Assembly: GCA_958451615.1 (NCBI GenBank)
Contig: CAUDQR010000001.1
Location: 142,308-206,307 of the forward strand
Source: an uncultured Collinsella sp.
Lineage (GTDB): Bacteria; Actinomycetota; Coriobacteriia; Coriobacteriales; Coriobacteriaceae
DNA: 64,000 bases
Direction of reading: 5' to 3'
Positions 45,143 to 52,686 of this stretch are shown here, piece after piece. A program made the position numbers and the translations under genes. The notes beneath the pieces are model-generated. The model did not search any database. It was not told the origin of the DNA and worked only from the letters and a program-made list of their open reading frames with translations. Numbering within the stretch: the stretch's first letter is position 1; every line of letters begins with the position of its first letter.

Positions 45143-46456
45143 TTACGCTACAAAGAAGTAGACGAGGAAGGCAAGGGCTGCGATCCACATGAGCGGCTTG
45201 ATCTTGGAGGCCTCGCCCTTAAAGAGCGCGACGATCACGTAGGCGATAAAGCCCAGACCGATGCCGGCGGAGATGGAGTAGGTGAAGGGCACGCCGGCGA
45301 CAATCATGAACGCCGGGAAACCCTGCGACACGTCGGACCAGTCGATCTCGGAGGCCTCGCTCATCATGAGGTAGCCGACGTAGACCAGGGCACCGCAGGT
45401 GGCGGCACTGGAAACGATGGTGACGATGGGGGAGAAGAACGCGGCGAGAATGAACAGCACGCCGGTGGTGACGGAGGTGAGGCCCGTGCGACCACCGTCG
45501 GCAGCGCCAGAGGTGGACTCGACGAAGGTAGTGATGGAGGAGACGCCCATAAAGCCACCGGCAGCAGCGGCCACGGAGTCGACGACCAGGATGGGACGGA
45601 TGTCCTCGACATTGCCGTCCTCGGTCAGGAACTCGCCCTGCTTGGCGACGGCCATCGCGGTGCCCATGGTGTCGAAGAAGTCGCTCATGAGCAGCGAGAA
45701 GGCAACGACGAGCAGCATCGGGTCGGTCAGGACCTTCACGATGGCAAGGTTGCCGTCGGCAGTGCTGGCAAACGGGGCGCCGAAGGTCGAGAAGTCGAGC
45801 GGTGCGATGAGGCCCTCGGGCGCATGGGTGACGCCCAGCGGGATTCCGGCGATAACGGCGACGATGATGCCGATGAGCAGCGAGCCCGGCACGTTGCGGG
45901 AAGCCAGGGCAACCGTCACGACGATGGAGATGATGCCGACGATAAAGGTGGGGGAGGCGATGTCGCCCAGGCCGACGAGCGTACCGGCGCCAGCGGTGAT
46001 GATGCCGGCGTCGCACAGGCCGATCATGGCGATAAACAGGCCCAGACCCACCGAGATGGCGTGGCGCAGGACCACGGGGATGGCGTCCATGATGGCCTCG
46101 CGCAGGCCGCAAAGGACGAGCAGCAAGATGACGATACCCTCGAGGAAGATAACGCTCATGGCCACGTGCCAGTCGCCGCCGCACATGGTGGTGGCGATGC
46201 CCGCGATCATGGCGTTGATGCCCAGACCCGACGCGCAGGCGAGCGGGCGGTTGGCGAAGATGCCCATGCAGATGGTCATGATGCCGGCGCCCAGGCAGGT
46301 GGCGCAGGCGAGCGCTCCCGCATCGATGCCAGCGCCCGAGAGCACTGCGGGGTTGACGGCGATGATGTAGGCCATCGCCAGGAATGTTGTCAGTCCAGCG
46401 CGAAGTTCGGTCCCGATTGTGGACTTGCGCTCACTGACGTGAAAAAGTTCGTCCAT
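45143..46456 (-). CDS. NCS2/AzgA-type purine (hypoxanthine/guanine/adenine) permease
   Basis: 437 residues with about thirteen membrane helices and the AzgA/PbuG pattern: ELRAGLTTFLAMAYIIAVNP (about 17-36), a GIFANRPLACASGLGINA block (about 65-82), LLMSDFFDTMGTAMAVAKQG (about 248-267) and TTFVESTSGAADGGRTGL (about 300-317). It imports purine bases by proton symport. The ATG at 46456 follows AAGGAAAGGG. I found no purine riboswitch in the leader, only a hairpin (46474-46494). The last 46 bp of this gene are copied at 43081. Confidence 0.92.
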   Translation of the reverse strand: MDELFHVSERKSTIGTELRAGLTTFLAMAYIIAVNPAVLSGAGIDAGALACATCLGAGIMTICMGIFANRPLACASGLGINAMIAGIATTMCGGDWHVAMSVIFLEGIVILLLVLCGLREAIMDAIPVVLRHAISVGLGLFIAMIGLCDAGIITAGAGTLVGLGDIASPTFIVGIISIVVTVALASRNVPGSLLIGIIVAVIAGIPLGVTHAPEGLIAPLDFSTFGAPFASTADGNLAIVKVLTDPMLLVVAFSLLMSDFFDTMGTAMAVAKQGEFLTEDGNVEDIRPILVVDSVAAAAGGFMGVSSITTFVESTSGAADGGRTGLTSVTTGVLFILAAFFSPIVTIVSSAATCGALVYVGYLMMSEASEIDWSDVSQGFPAFMIVAGVPFTYSISAGIGLGFIAYVIVALFKGEASKIKPLMWIAALAFLVYFFVA

Positions 46457-46473
46457 GCATACCCTTTCCTTGT

Positions 46474-46494
46474 TCGGCCCCGAGTTTAGGCCGA
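46474..46494 (-). promoter_or_regulatory. Leader hairpin of the purine permease gene
   Basis: TCGGCC-N9-GGCCGA directly upstream of the AAGGAAAGGG SD. It may modulate translation; a TATAGT-type -10 (minus strand, about 46510-46520) lies just upstream. Confidence 0.35.
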
Positions 46495-46649
46495 TTGACA
46501 CGAACTCACTTACTATATCGTCTTTACAACCTTGCTGTTCCTCGCATGTTGATGTTCGGCGCTTTGTAACAGACGGACGGTATTTATCGCATGAAAATGT
46601 GTGGGTACCGTATACTTAAGCGGTTACAACGACCCCTATGGAGGAACGT

Positions 46650-47069
46650 ATGATTAAAGAGCTTTGCCACGACGAGGCTATCCTGTCCCAGCGTTGCGAG
46701 GTTGCGACCGTCGAGGACGAGTCGGTTGCTCAGGACCTGATCGATACCATCAAGTCGCTCGACGATGCCGGCTGCCTTGCCGCTAACCAGATTGGCGTTA
46801 CCAAGAAGGTCTGCGTCTACCTGGACGACGCCGGCGAGCCCCACGTGCTCTACAACCCCCGTCTGGTGTTTGGCCTGGGCGCCAGCAAGATGGAGGAGAG
46901 CTGCCTGACGCACGAGGAGGTCACCAAGTCCACGCGCTATATCAAGTGCAAGGTTGCCTTTGACCAGATCGTCGACGGCAAGATGCGCGAGCGCAAGCAG
47001 GACTTTGTGGGCTTCGAGGCGCAGATGATCCAGCATATGATCGATCACTGTCTTGGCAAGCTTGTCTAG
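46650..47069 (+). CDS. Peptide deformylase-like protein, catalytic Glu missing
   Basis: 139 residues with the PDF fold motifs GCLAANQIG (motif 1, canonical GxGLAAxQ), EESCLT (motif 2, canonical EGCLS) and QHMIDH (motif 3, canonical QHExDH). Metal ligands Cys and both His are kept, but the general-base Glu of HExxH is Met, and motif 2 has a Ser insertion-like change. Deformylase activity is therefore doubtful; binding or a different hydrolysis is possible. The ATG at 46650 follows GGAGG by 5 nt. A TATACT (46611-46616) is a plausible -10. An intact deformylase lies at 60599-61009. Confidence 0.82.
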   Translation: MIKELCHDEAILSQRCEVATVEDESVAQDLIDTIKSLDDAGCLAANQIGVTKKVCVYLDDAGEPHVLYNPRLVFGLGASKMEESCLTHEEVTKSTRYIKCKVAFDQIVDGKMRERKQDFVGFEAQMIQHMIDHCLGKLV

Positions 47070-47101
47070 GGCGACCACAGCACCGCACTTCGTCGTTTTT
47101 G

Positions 47102-47137
47102 GTCCGGGCGTGACATTGTTGTCATGTCCGGGCTTTT
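47102..47137 (+). terminator. Terminator of the deformylase-like gene
   Basis: GTCCGGGCGTGACA (47102-47115) pairs with TGTCATGTCCGGGC (47120-47133) through a few G-T wobbles, followed by TTTT. Confidence 0.82.
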
Positions 47138-47200
47138 GTGTTTAGCGCCTTTTTGTTTGGTGACAATGAACTTAGCAAGAACGTAAAGCTAGGAGGCGCT

Positions 47201-48166
47201 ATGTGTACGAGCATTCGATTTACCGATAATTCCGGCAACATGTATCTGGGCCGCAACCTCGACTGGAGCTTTGACTACGGCCAACAGGTTCGCGTGATGC
47301 CGCGCGGGTTTCACATTCCGTATTCGTTTATCGACGACACGACAGCGGCACACGCGGTGATCGGTATGTGCATCGATTACAAGAACTACCCTATGTTCTT
47401 CGACTGCGGCAACGATGCGGGCCTCGCCGTGGCGGGTCTCAATTTCCCGGGTTATGCCGAGTATGCCGAGGACCCTGTCGACGGCAAGACCAATATCGCG
47501 GCCTATGAGTTTCCCCTGTGGGTGGCAGCGACGTTCTCGACGGTCGATGAGGTCGAGGCCGCGCTGCGCGACACGGTGATTGTCGCCAAATCTGCCGGAG
47601 AGGGGCTGGGCGTGTCGCTGCTCCATTGGATTATCGGCGACAGCCAGCGTAGCATCGTGGTCGAGATGATGGCTGACGGCCTGCATGTATACGACGATCC
47701 GGTCGACACCCTTGCCAATCAGCCCACCTTCCCGTGGCATATGGAAAACCTACGCACTTATATCACCGCCACAAGCGATTTTCCGCAGACGGCGACGTGG
47801 CGTGGCGCCGAGCTTAAGCCCTATGGAGCCGGTGCCGGCATGCGCGGCATTCCCGGCGACTGCTATTCGCCGAGCCGTTTTGTAAAGGCAGCGTACCTCA
47901 ACGCCAATTACCCACAAAAAGACAGCGAGACCGAAAACGTCGTCCGCATGTTCCGTTCACTCGAGGGCGTGGTGATGATTGAGGGGGCGTCCAGGATGGG
48001 CGATGGCAAGTTCGAGAAGACTATCTATACCGGATGCTTTAGCGCGCGCACGGGCAATTATTACTACGCGATGTATGAGGATCCGTCGATTCGCTACGTG
48101 AGCCTGATGGATGCCGAGGGCGCGAGCCCCGATAGGCTTGTGGTTCCCGAGCCGCGTCGTTCGTAG
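47201..48166 (+). CDS. Choloylglycine hydrolase family (bile salt hydrolase-like)
   Basis: 321-residue Ntn hydrolase. After Met removal the nucleophile is Cys2 (MCTSIRFT). Arg18 and Asp21 (GRNLDW), Asn81 (GLNFPG), an Asn in LANQPTF near 172 and the Arg in GDCYSPSRFVK near 225 match the BSH active-site set. The family deconjugates glycine/taurine bile salts or cleaves penicillin V. Given the gut-actinobacterial context, BSH is the more likely activity, but the BSH/PVA split cannot be decided from motifs alone. There is no signal peptide, as usual for cytoplasmic BSH. The ATG at 47201 follows AGGAGG. Confidence 0.9.
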   Translation: MCTSIRFTDNSGNMYLGRNLDWSFDYGQQVRVMPRGFHIPYSFIDDTTAAHAVIGMCIDYKNYPMFFDCGNDAGLAVAGLNFPGYAEYAEDPVDGKTNIAAYEFPLWVAATFSTVDEVEAALRDTVIVAKSAGEGLGVSLLHWIIGDSQRSIVVEMMADGLHVYDDPVDTLANQPTFPWHMENLRTYITATSDFPQTATWRGAELKPYGAGAGMRGIPGDCYSPSRFVKAAYLNANYPQKDSETENVVRMFRSLEGVVMIEGASRMGDGKFEKTIYTGCFSARTGNYYYAMYEDPSIRYVSLMDAEGASPDRLVVPEPRRS

Positions 48167-48189
48167 CCGAGGGCTTTACTGAAATGCAA

Positions 48190-48225
48190 AGCGCCCCTGC
48201 ATCTCCTGTGAGGTGCAGGGGCGCT
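48190..48225 (+). terminator. Bidirectional terminator between the BSH gene and kup
   Basis: AGCGCCCCTGCA (48190-48201) and TGCAGGGGCGCT (48214-48225) form a perfect 12-bp stem between the convergent genes. Confidence 0.82.
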
Positions 48226-48245
48226 GTCGTTGATGCGCGACGTCG

Positions 48246-50477
48246 CTAGAAGTTGGCGTCGTTGAGCTGGGCGCTCTCGAGGCCGTCGAGCAGTTGCTGT
48301 TCGGGCGTATCGGCGACGCTCTCGAGCAATTCGGTGGGATCGACGTTCATGTCCCTACCGGCCTCGTTGCCGTTGACCAGGTCGTCCGAGAAGATATCGA
48401 CTTCCATTTCCTCGGCTTCCTCGATCTGGACCTCGAGCGGCACATGGGTGCGTACGAGTTTGACCGCCGGACGCATGCGGGCAAAGAGAGGCACGTACTC
48501 GATGATGATCGCCGAGTTCTCAAGACCGTACCAGCGTGCCGGGCTTCCGCAGGCGCGGCGGACGGCGTACTTGATGGCCATCACGCGGTGGTCGTTGCGG
48601 TTGATGTCCGTTTCGGGGGCAAGCATCTTGCGCAGCATGCAAAAACGGAAGTCGCCCACGTTGCCGCGTGTCTCGTAGATGGAGTAGGTGTGATGCTGCG
48701 GTGGCAGCTCACCCGATGTCATCAAGTCGCCAACGATCTGACGCAGATAGGCGTTGATGCGCTGGTTGACCTTAAAGCCCAGGTCCAGGCGCACGCGGAA
48801 CAAAAAGTCCGTGCCAAAGGTCTCGACGGAATACTCGTGCGTATAGGGCTCGTCGGTAACGTGCACGTTGATGAACCAATATGCCTTGGCGCGCTTGGGG
48901 TGCTTGTCCAGGATGGAATAGAGCACGTCGCGGTCGAGCGTGAGCGGGTCGGGGCTGTTGGTGAGGAACACCAGATTGTCGGCGAGCACGGGGTAGGTCT
49001 CGTCGTTGCGCAGGCGGTTGAGCTGATCGATGTACTTGGAGACGGGCAGCAGGATCGTCTGCGTGCGCTCGATGGCGGTGCCGCGGCGCCACACGTACAT
49101 AAGGCCAAACAGCAGCGAGGCCAGGAAGATCATCACATAGCCGCCGTCAAAGAACATGGTGAGGCACGAGGCAAAGAAGCAGAGCTCGATGGCGCCAAAA
49201 AGCAGAGCAAAGACGCAAGCGCCCAGCTTGTGCTTGAGGATGCCGGCGATATAGCTCGTCAAAAGCGTCGTGGTCATGAGCATAGTCACGGTGATGGCGA
49301 GGCCGTAGGCGCTCTCCATGCGCTCGGAGTTTTGGAACAGCAGCACGATGAAGATACAGCCGACCCACATGATGTTGTTGACGAGCGGAATATAGAGTTG
49401 ACCCTTGGTGTCGCTGGGGTAGTGGATGCGCAGATGCGGCATAAGGTTGAGACGCGTGGCCTCGGATACCAGCGAGAACGAGCCGGTGATAAGCGCCTGC
49501 GAGGCGATGATGGCCGCTACGGCCGATAGCACGATGGCAAAGGGGCGCAGGGGCTCGGGAAGCATCATGTAGAACGGGTTGACGATGTCCATCGCGAGCA
49601 TCTGGGGATTGGAGTTGTTGGCGAGCAGCCAAGCGCCCTGACCCAGATAGTTAAGGATGAGGGCCGCCTTTACGAACGGCCAGGATGCGTAAATGTTAGC
49701 CTTGCCCACGTGACCCATGTCCGAATAGAGCGCCTCGGCGCCGGTCGTCGACAGGAAGACGAAGCCGAGCACCATGATGCCCGAGTGGTTGATGGGCGAG
49801 AACAGGAACATGATGCCGCGGATGGGGTTGAGTGCGCGCAAGATGGACAGGTTGCCGAGCATGTTGAACAGGCCGGCGCCCGCCAGGAACAGGAACCATA
49901 GCGTCATGAGCGGGCCGAAGAGCTTGCCGATTGACGAGGTGCCGGCGCGCTGCATGGCAAATAGGCCGCAGATAATGATGATGGTAATAATGATGACGTT
50001 GGTCTGGCCGTCGCCCAATAGCGCGTGGCCCCACTCGATGGTGCGCAGACCCTCGATGGCTGTGGTGACCGTGACGGCGGGGGTGAGGATGCCGTCGGCA
50101 AGCAGCGCCGCACCGCCGATCATGGCGGGAAGGATCAGCCACGGCGCCACTTTGCGCACGAGACTGAACAGGGCGAAGATACCGCCCTCGTTGTGGTTGT
50201 CGGCCCTCATGGCGATTAGCACGTACTTGACCGTGGTTACGAGCGTCATGGTCCAGATGACGAGCGAAAGCGCGCCCAGGATCATGTCCTCGCTGACGGT
50301 GCCGATGCCGCCGTTGTTGGCGACGATTGATTTCATGGTGTACATAGGGCTCGTGCCGATGTCGCCATAGACGACGCCGAGCGTTACGAGCAACATACCA
50401 GCAGAAAGGGGAATGGCTCCATGCCCGCTCTGTCCGTGCTGGTCTTGGAGGTTTGCCTCCAGTTTGTTGTGTGCCAC
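48246..50477 (-). CDS. kup: Kup-type potassium transporter
   Basis: 743 residues from a GTG at 50477. An in-frame ATG at 50495 lies upstream of AAGGGAG, which is spaced 5 nt from the GTG, so the GTG is favoured. About twelve membrane helices (to about residue 440) include GVVYGDIGTSPMYT (about 34-47) and NEGGIFALFSLVRK (about 96-109). A soluble C-terminal domain (about 450-743) ends in an acidic tail. Kup is a proton-coupled K+ importer. A hairpin (50498-50522) sits immediately upstream. Confidence 0.95.
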   Translation of the reverse strand: MAHNKLEANLQDQHGQSGHGAIPLSAGMLLVTLGVVYGDIGTSPMYTMKSIVANNGGIGTVSEDMILGALSLVIWTMTLVTTVKYVLIAMRADNHNEGGIFALFSLVRKVAPWLILPAMIGGAALLADGILTPAVTVTTAIEGLRTIEWGHALLGDGQTNVIIITIIIICGLFAMQRAGTSSIGKLFGPLMTLWFLFLAGAGLFNMLGNLSILRALNPIRGIMFLFSPINHSGIMVLGFVFLSTTGAEALYSDMGHVGKANIYASWPFVKAALILNYLGQGAWLLANNSNPQMLAMDIVNPFYMMLPEPLRPFAIVLSAVAAIIASQALITGSFSLVSEATRLNLMPHLRIHYPSDTKGQLYIPLVNNIMWVGCIFIVLLFQNSERMESAYGLAITVTMLMTTTLLTSYIAGILKHKLGACVFALLFGAIELCFFASCLTMFFDGGYVMIFLASLLFGLMYVWRRGTAIERTQTILLPVSKYIDQLNRLRNDETYPVLADNLVFLTNSPDPLTLDRDVLYSILDKHPKRAKAYWFINVHVTDEPYTHEYSVETFGTDFLFRVRLDLGFKVNQRINAYLRQIVGDLMTSGELPPQHHTYSIYETRGNVGDFRFCMLRKMLAPETDINRNDHRVMAIKYAVRRACGSPARWYGLENSAIIIEYVPLFARMRPAVKLVRTHVPLEVQIEEAEEMEVDIFSDDLVNGNEAGRDMNVDPTELLESVADTPEQQLLDGLESAQLNDANF

Positions 50478-50497
50478 GTGGACTCCCTTAGACATCC

Positions 50498-50522
50498 GGT
50501 TATCTGTCTAGGGCAGATAACC
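50498..50522 (-). promoter_or_regulatory. Hairpin in the kup leader
   Basis: GGTTATCTG (50498-50506)-N7-CAGATAACC (50514-50522), a perfect 9-bp stem ending about 20 nt before the GTG start. Possible operator or leader element; no ydaO (c-di-AMP) riboswitch consensus was found. Confidence 0.45.
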
Positions 50523-50577
50523 TTTATGCCATCTTTATACATATAAGAGCAGTTTGGCACATCGGGTTATTTTAGAC

Positions 50578-50601
50578 AATAATCCTCAGCTGGGGATTAT
50601 T
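50578..50601 (-). terminator. Hairpin after the second DMT transporter gene
   Basis: AATAATCC-N8-GGATTATT (50578-50585 / 50594-50601) lies 35 bp past the transporter stop on the minus strand. It lacks a clear T tract, so it may be a weak terminator or a site in the kup promoter. Confidence 0.4.
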
Positions 50602-50635
50602 TATCTACGCAGGTAGCATTTCAAAGCAGGGGCTT

Positions 50636-51547
50636 TTAAGCACGTGCTGTCTGGGCGATGCCAGCCTTGGCGTTTGCGCGTTTGCCGGCGAGTTCGCAAA
50701 AAATCGCGCCGCCGATGATAAGCGCGGCGCCCATCAGGCGGACCGGTGTTATGGCTTCACCCAAAAGGGCGGCCGAGAACACGACCGCCGAAAGCGGCTC
50801 GAGGTAGCCGACGACGGCGACGGTCTGGACGGGCAGCTTGGCGACGGCGCTAAAGTAGAGCAGGCAACCAATGCCGGTGTTGACGACGCCGAGCATAGCG
50901 ACGGCGCGCCAATCAATGCTGGCGGCGACGCCGGCGGACAGGAACGAGGGAGCGCCCTGCGTGATGAGCGTGAGGGCCAGTGCGGTCACAAAGGCGGCGC
51001 TCACTTGGAGTGCGGAGTTCTCGAGGCCCTCGATGTGCGGCGCACCCTTGCTGGCGATGACCATCAATGCATAGCAGAAGGCCGAGGCGATTCCACAGAC
51101 GATGCCCGCAATGGGCATATTGCCGCCTAGACCTTGCGCTGCAATGAGAAAAGCACCGCAGGCGACGGCGACAAAGCCAGCGATTTTGCCGCCGGTCAGC
51201 TTTTCGCCAAAAATGAGCGGGGAGAGGGCCATAACGATGATGGGGCCACAGTAATACAACAGCGAGGAGATACCAACGCCGATCGTCTGATAGGCGCGGA
51301 ACAGGAAAATCCAGCTGGCGCCCAGCGCGGCGCCCGAGACGATGAGCGCTGCGGCCTCGCGGGGGCGAGACGGAGCCTGCAGGTTATGGCGCTTGGTTAT
51401 GAAGAGGATGGCGGCAAGGGTGAGAGCGCCCAAAAACGTGCGCAACAGTACGATATCGGAGCTCGGCAGCGCGATGGCAGCGGCGATGATGCCGTTGGAG
51501 CCAAACAATAGCAATGCTGCTAAGTACGTAAACAATCCGTTGTTCAT
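50636..51547 (-). CDS. DMT superfamily (EamA) transporter 2
   Basis: 303 residues, ten membrane helices as two EamA repeats (about 3-140 and 148-285), with the typical LLFGSNGIIAAAIALPSSD start and GYLEPLSAVVFSAALLGE near the end of repeat 2. It probably exports an amino acid or metabolite. It is divergent from a LysR gene, mirroring the pair at 10.6-12.5 kb. The start at 51547 has GAGGGGA upstream on the minus strand. Confidence 0.85.
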   Translation of the reverse strand: MNNGLFTYLAALLLFGSNGIIAAAIALPSSDIVLLRTFLGALTLAAILFITKRHNLQAPSRPREAAALIVSGAALGASWIFLFRAYQTIGVGISSLLYYCGPIIVMALSPLIFGEKLTGGKIAGFVAVACGAFLIAAQGLGGNMPIAGIVCGIASAFCYALMVIASKGAPHIEGLENSALQVSAAFVTALALTLITQGAPSFLSAGVAASIDWRAVAMLGVVNTGIGCLLYFSAVAKLPVQTVAVVGYLEPLSAVVFSAALLGEAITPVRLMGAALIIGGAIFCELAGKRANAKAGIAQTARA

Positions 51548-51577
51548 GTGCTGACATCCCCTCTATATCCGAGCATG

Positions 51578-51647
51578 TTCACTATGGGTGAACTGGCTTT
51601 AGAAGAAAAGCGAATATAATGCATGGATAACATGACAAAAACTCATG
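51578..51647. promoter_or_regulatory. Divergent regulatory region with two inverted repeats
   Basis: GTTCAC-N5-GTGAAC (51578-51594), TATAAT (51615-51620) as -10 for the LysR gene, and CATGA-N7-TCATG (51631-51647) containing T-N11-A. The last lies between -10 and start codon, a usual place for LysR autorepression; the first is suited to control the transporter gene. Confidence 0.55.
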
Positions 51648-51665
51648 TAAAGGTGGAGGGGTGCC

Positions 51666-52523
51666 GTGGAAACGAATATTCAAAAGATGCAGGTGCTGCT
51701 CGAGACCGTGCGGGCCGGCAGTTTTACGCGCGCCGCCGAGCGGCTGAGCTATTCGCAGTCGGGCGTGAGCCGCATGGTGGGCGACCTTGAGATCGATTGG
51801 GGTTTTAAGGTGCTCGACCGCAGCCGCGAGGGTGTGGTGCTTTCTGCCGATGGGCGGCAGATCATGCCGGCGGTTGAGGCGCTCTGCGAGGAGTTTGGCC
51901 GCCTGCAGCGACACGTGGACGAGATGCGTGGGCTCATGCGCGGCAAGATCTGCATTGGTGCGTTTTCGAGTGTGGCGACCCATGTACTGCCGCCGGTGAT
52001 TGCGCGCTTTCGCGCCGATCATCCGGATGTCGATTACGAGCTGCTGATGGGTGATTACTCCGAGATTGAGCAATGGGTGGCGGAAGGCCGCTGCGACCTG
52101 GGCTTTATTCCGCGCGAGCCACGCGGCGCCGGCATGGCGTCGCGACCGTTGGTGCAAGACGAGTTGATGGCCGTGGTGCCAGCGGACTCCTCGCTTGCCA
52201 CGGCGGAGGTCGTTTCTCTTGCCGATTTAGCCAACGAGCAGTTTATTCTGCTAGAACGCGGCACTGATGACGAGATTACGCCGCTATTCCGTCGGGCGGG
52301 GCTGGCGGTGCGCTCAAAACTGTCGACTTGGGATGACTATGCGATTATGGCTATGGTCGAGGATGGCCTGGGCGTGAGCATTCTTCCCGCGCTCATCTTG
52401 CGTCGCTGCCAGTTCGATGTTGCTGTGCGTCCGCTCGAAGGGCATCCCCATCGGCAGATCAACGCCATATATCGAACGGCCGATGTTTCGCTTGCCGCCG
52501 CTCGTTTCCTCGAATACCTTTAA
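51666..52523 (+). CDS. LysR-family transcriptional regulator
   Basis: 285 residues from a GTG at 51666 (GGAGG upstream): HTH (about 5-62; GSFTRAAERLSYSQSGVSRMVGDLEIDWG) and effector domain (about 88-282). It closely parallels the LysR at 11636 in the YDEL.../WDDYAIMAMVEDGLGVSIL region of the effector domain, so the two are probably paralogs, each partnered with a DMT exporter. The effector is unknown. Confidence 0.9.
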   Translation: METNIQKMQVLLETVRAGSFTRAAERLSYSQSGVSRMVGDLEIDWGFKVLDRSREGVVLSADGRQIMPAVEALCEEFGRLQRHVDEMRGLMRGKICIGAFSSVATHVLPPVIARFRADHPDVDYELLMGDYSEIEQWVAEGRCDLGFIPREPRGAGMASRPLVQDELMAVVPADSSLATAEVVSLADLANEQFILLERGTDDEITPLFRRAGLAVRSKLSTWDDYAIMAMVEDGLGVSILPALILRRCQFDVAVRPLEGHPHRQINAIYRTADVSLAAARFLEYL

Positions 52524-52583
52524 ATGCGTGCACGTCGTTATCGCCTTGGGATAAATCTCGAGGTCTTGCTCATTTTATTTTTG

Positions 52584-52666
52584 AAATTGAACTTTTCGAA
52601 ATAGCACGGCGCTATACTGCTGCCTAAATTGAACTCAGGTTCAATTCGTGTTGTATAAATTGAACT
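52584..52666 (+). promoter_or_regulatory. Operator array AAATTGAACT of the HTH-aminotransferase gene
   Basis: AAATTGAACT occurs at 52584-52593, 52626-52635 and 52657-52666. The middle copy forms a palindrome AATTGAAC-TCAG-GTTCAATT (52627-52646). TATACT (52613-52618) is a plausible -10. Spacing of sites around the promoter and up to the SD fits repression by the encoded XRE-type domain. Confidence 0.65.
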
Positions 52667-52686
52667 TTGCCAGCAAGGAGGTTCTA

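Noticed and set aside
46457-46649. Purine riboswitch before the AzgA-type permease or the deformylase-like gene
   Set aside because: No three-way junction with the conserved UAUA/loop pairs; only a short hairpin is seen.
50496-50635. c-di-AMP (ydaO) riboswitch before kup
   Set aside because: The leader is too short and lacks the conserved ydaO sequence blocks.
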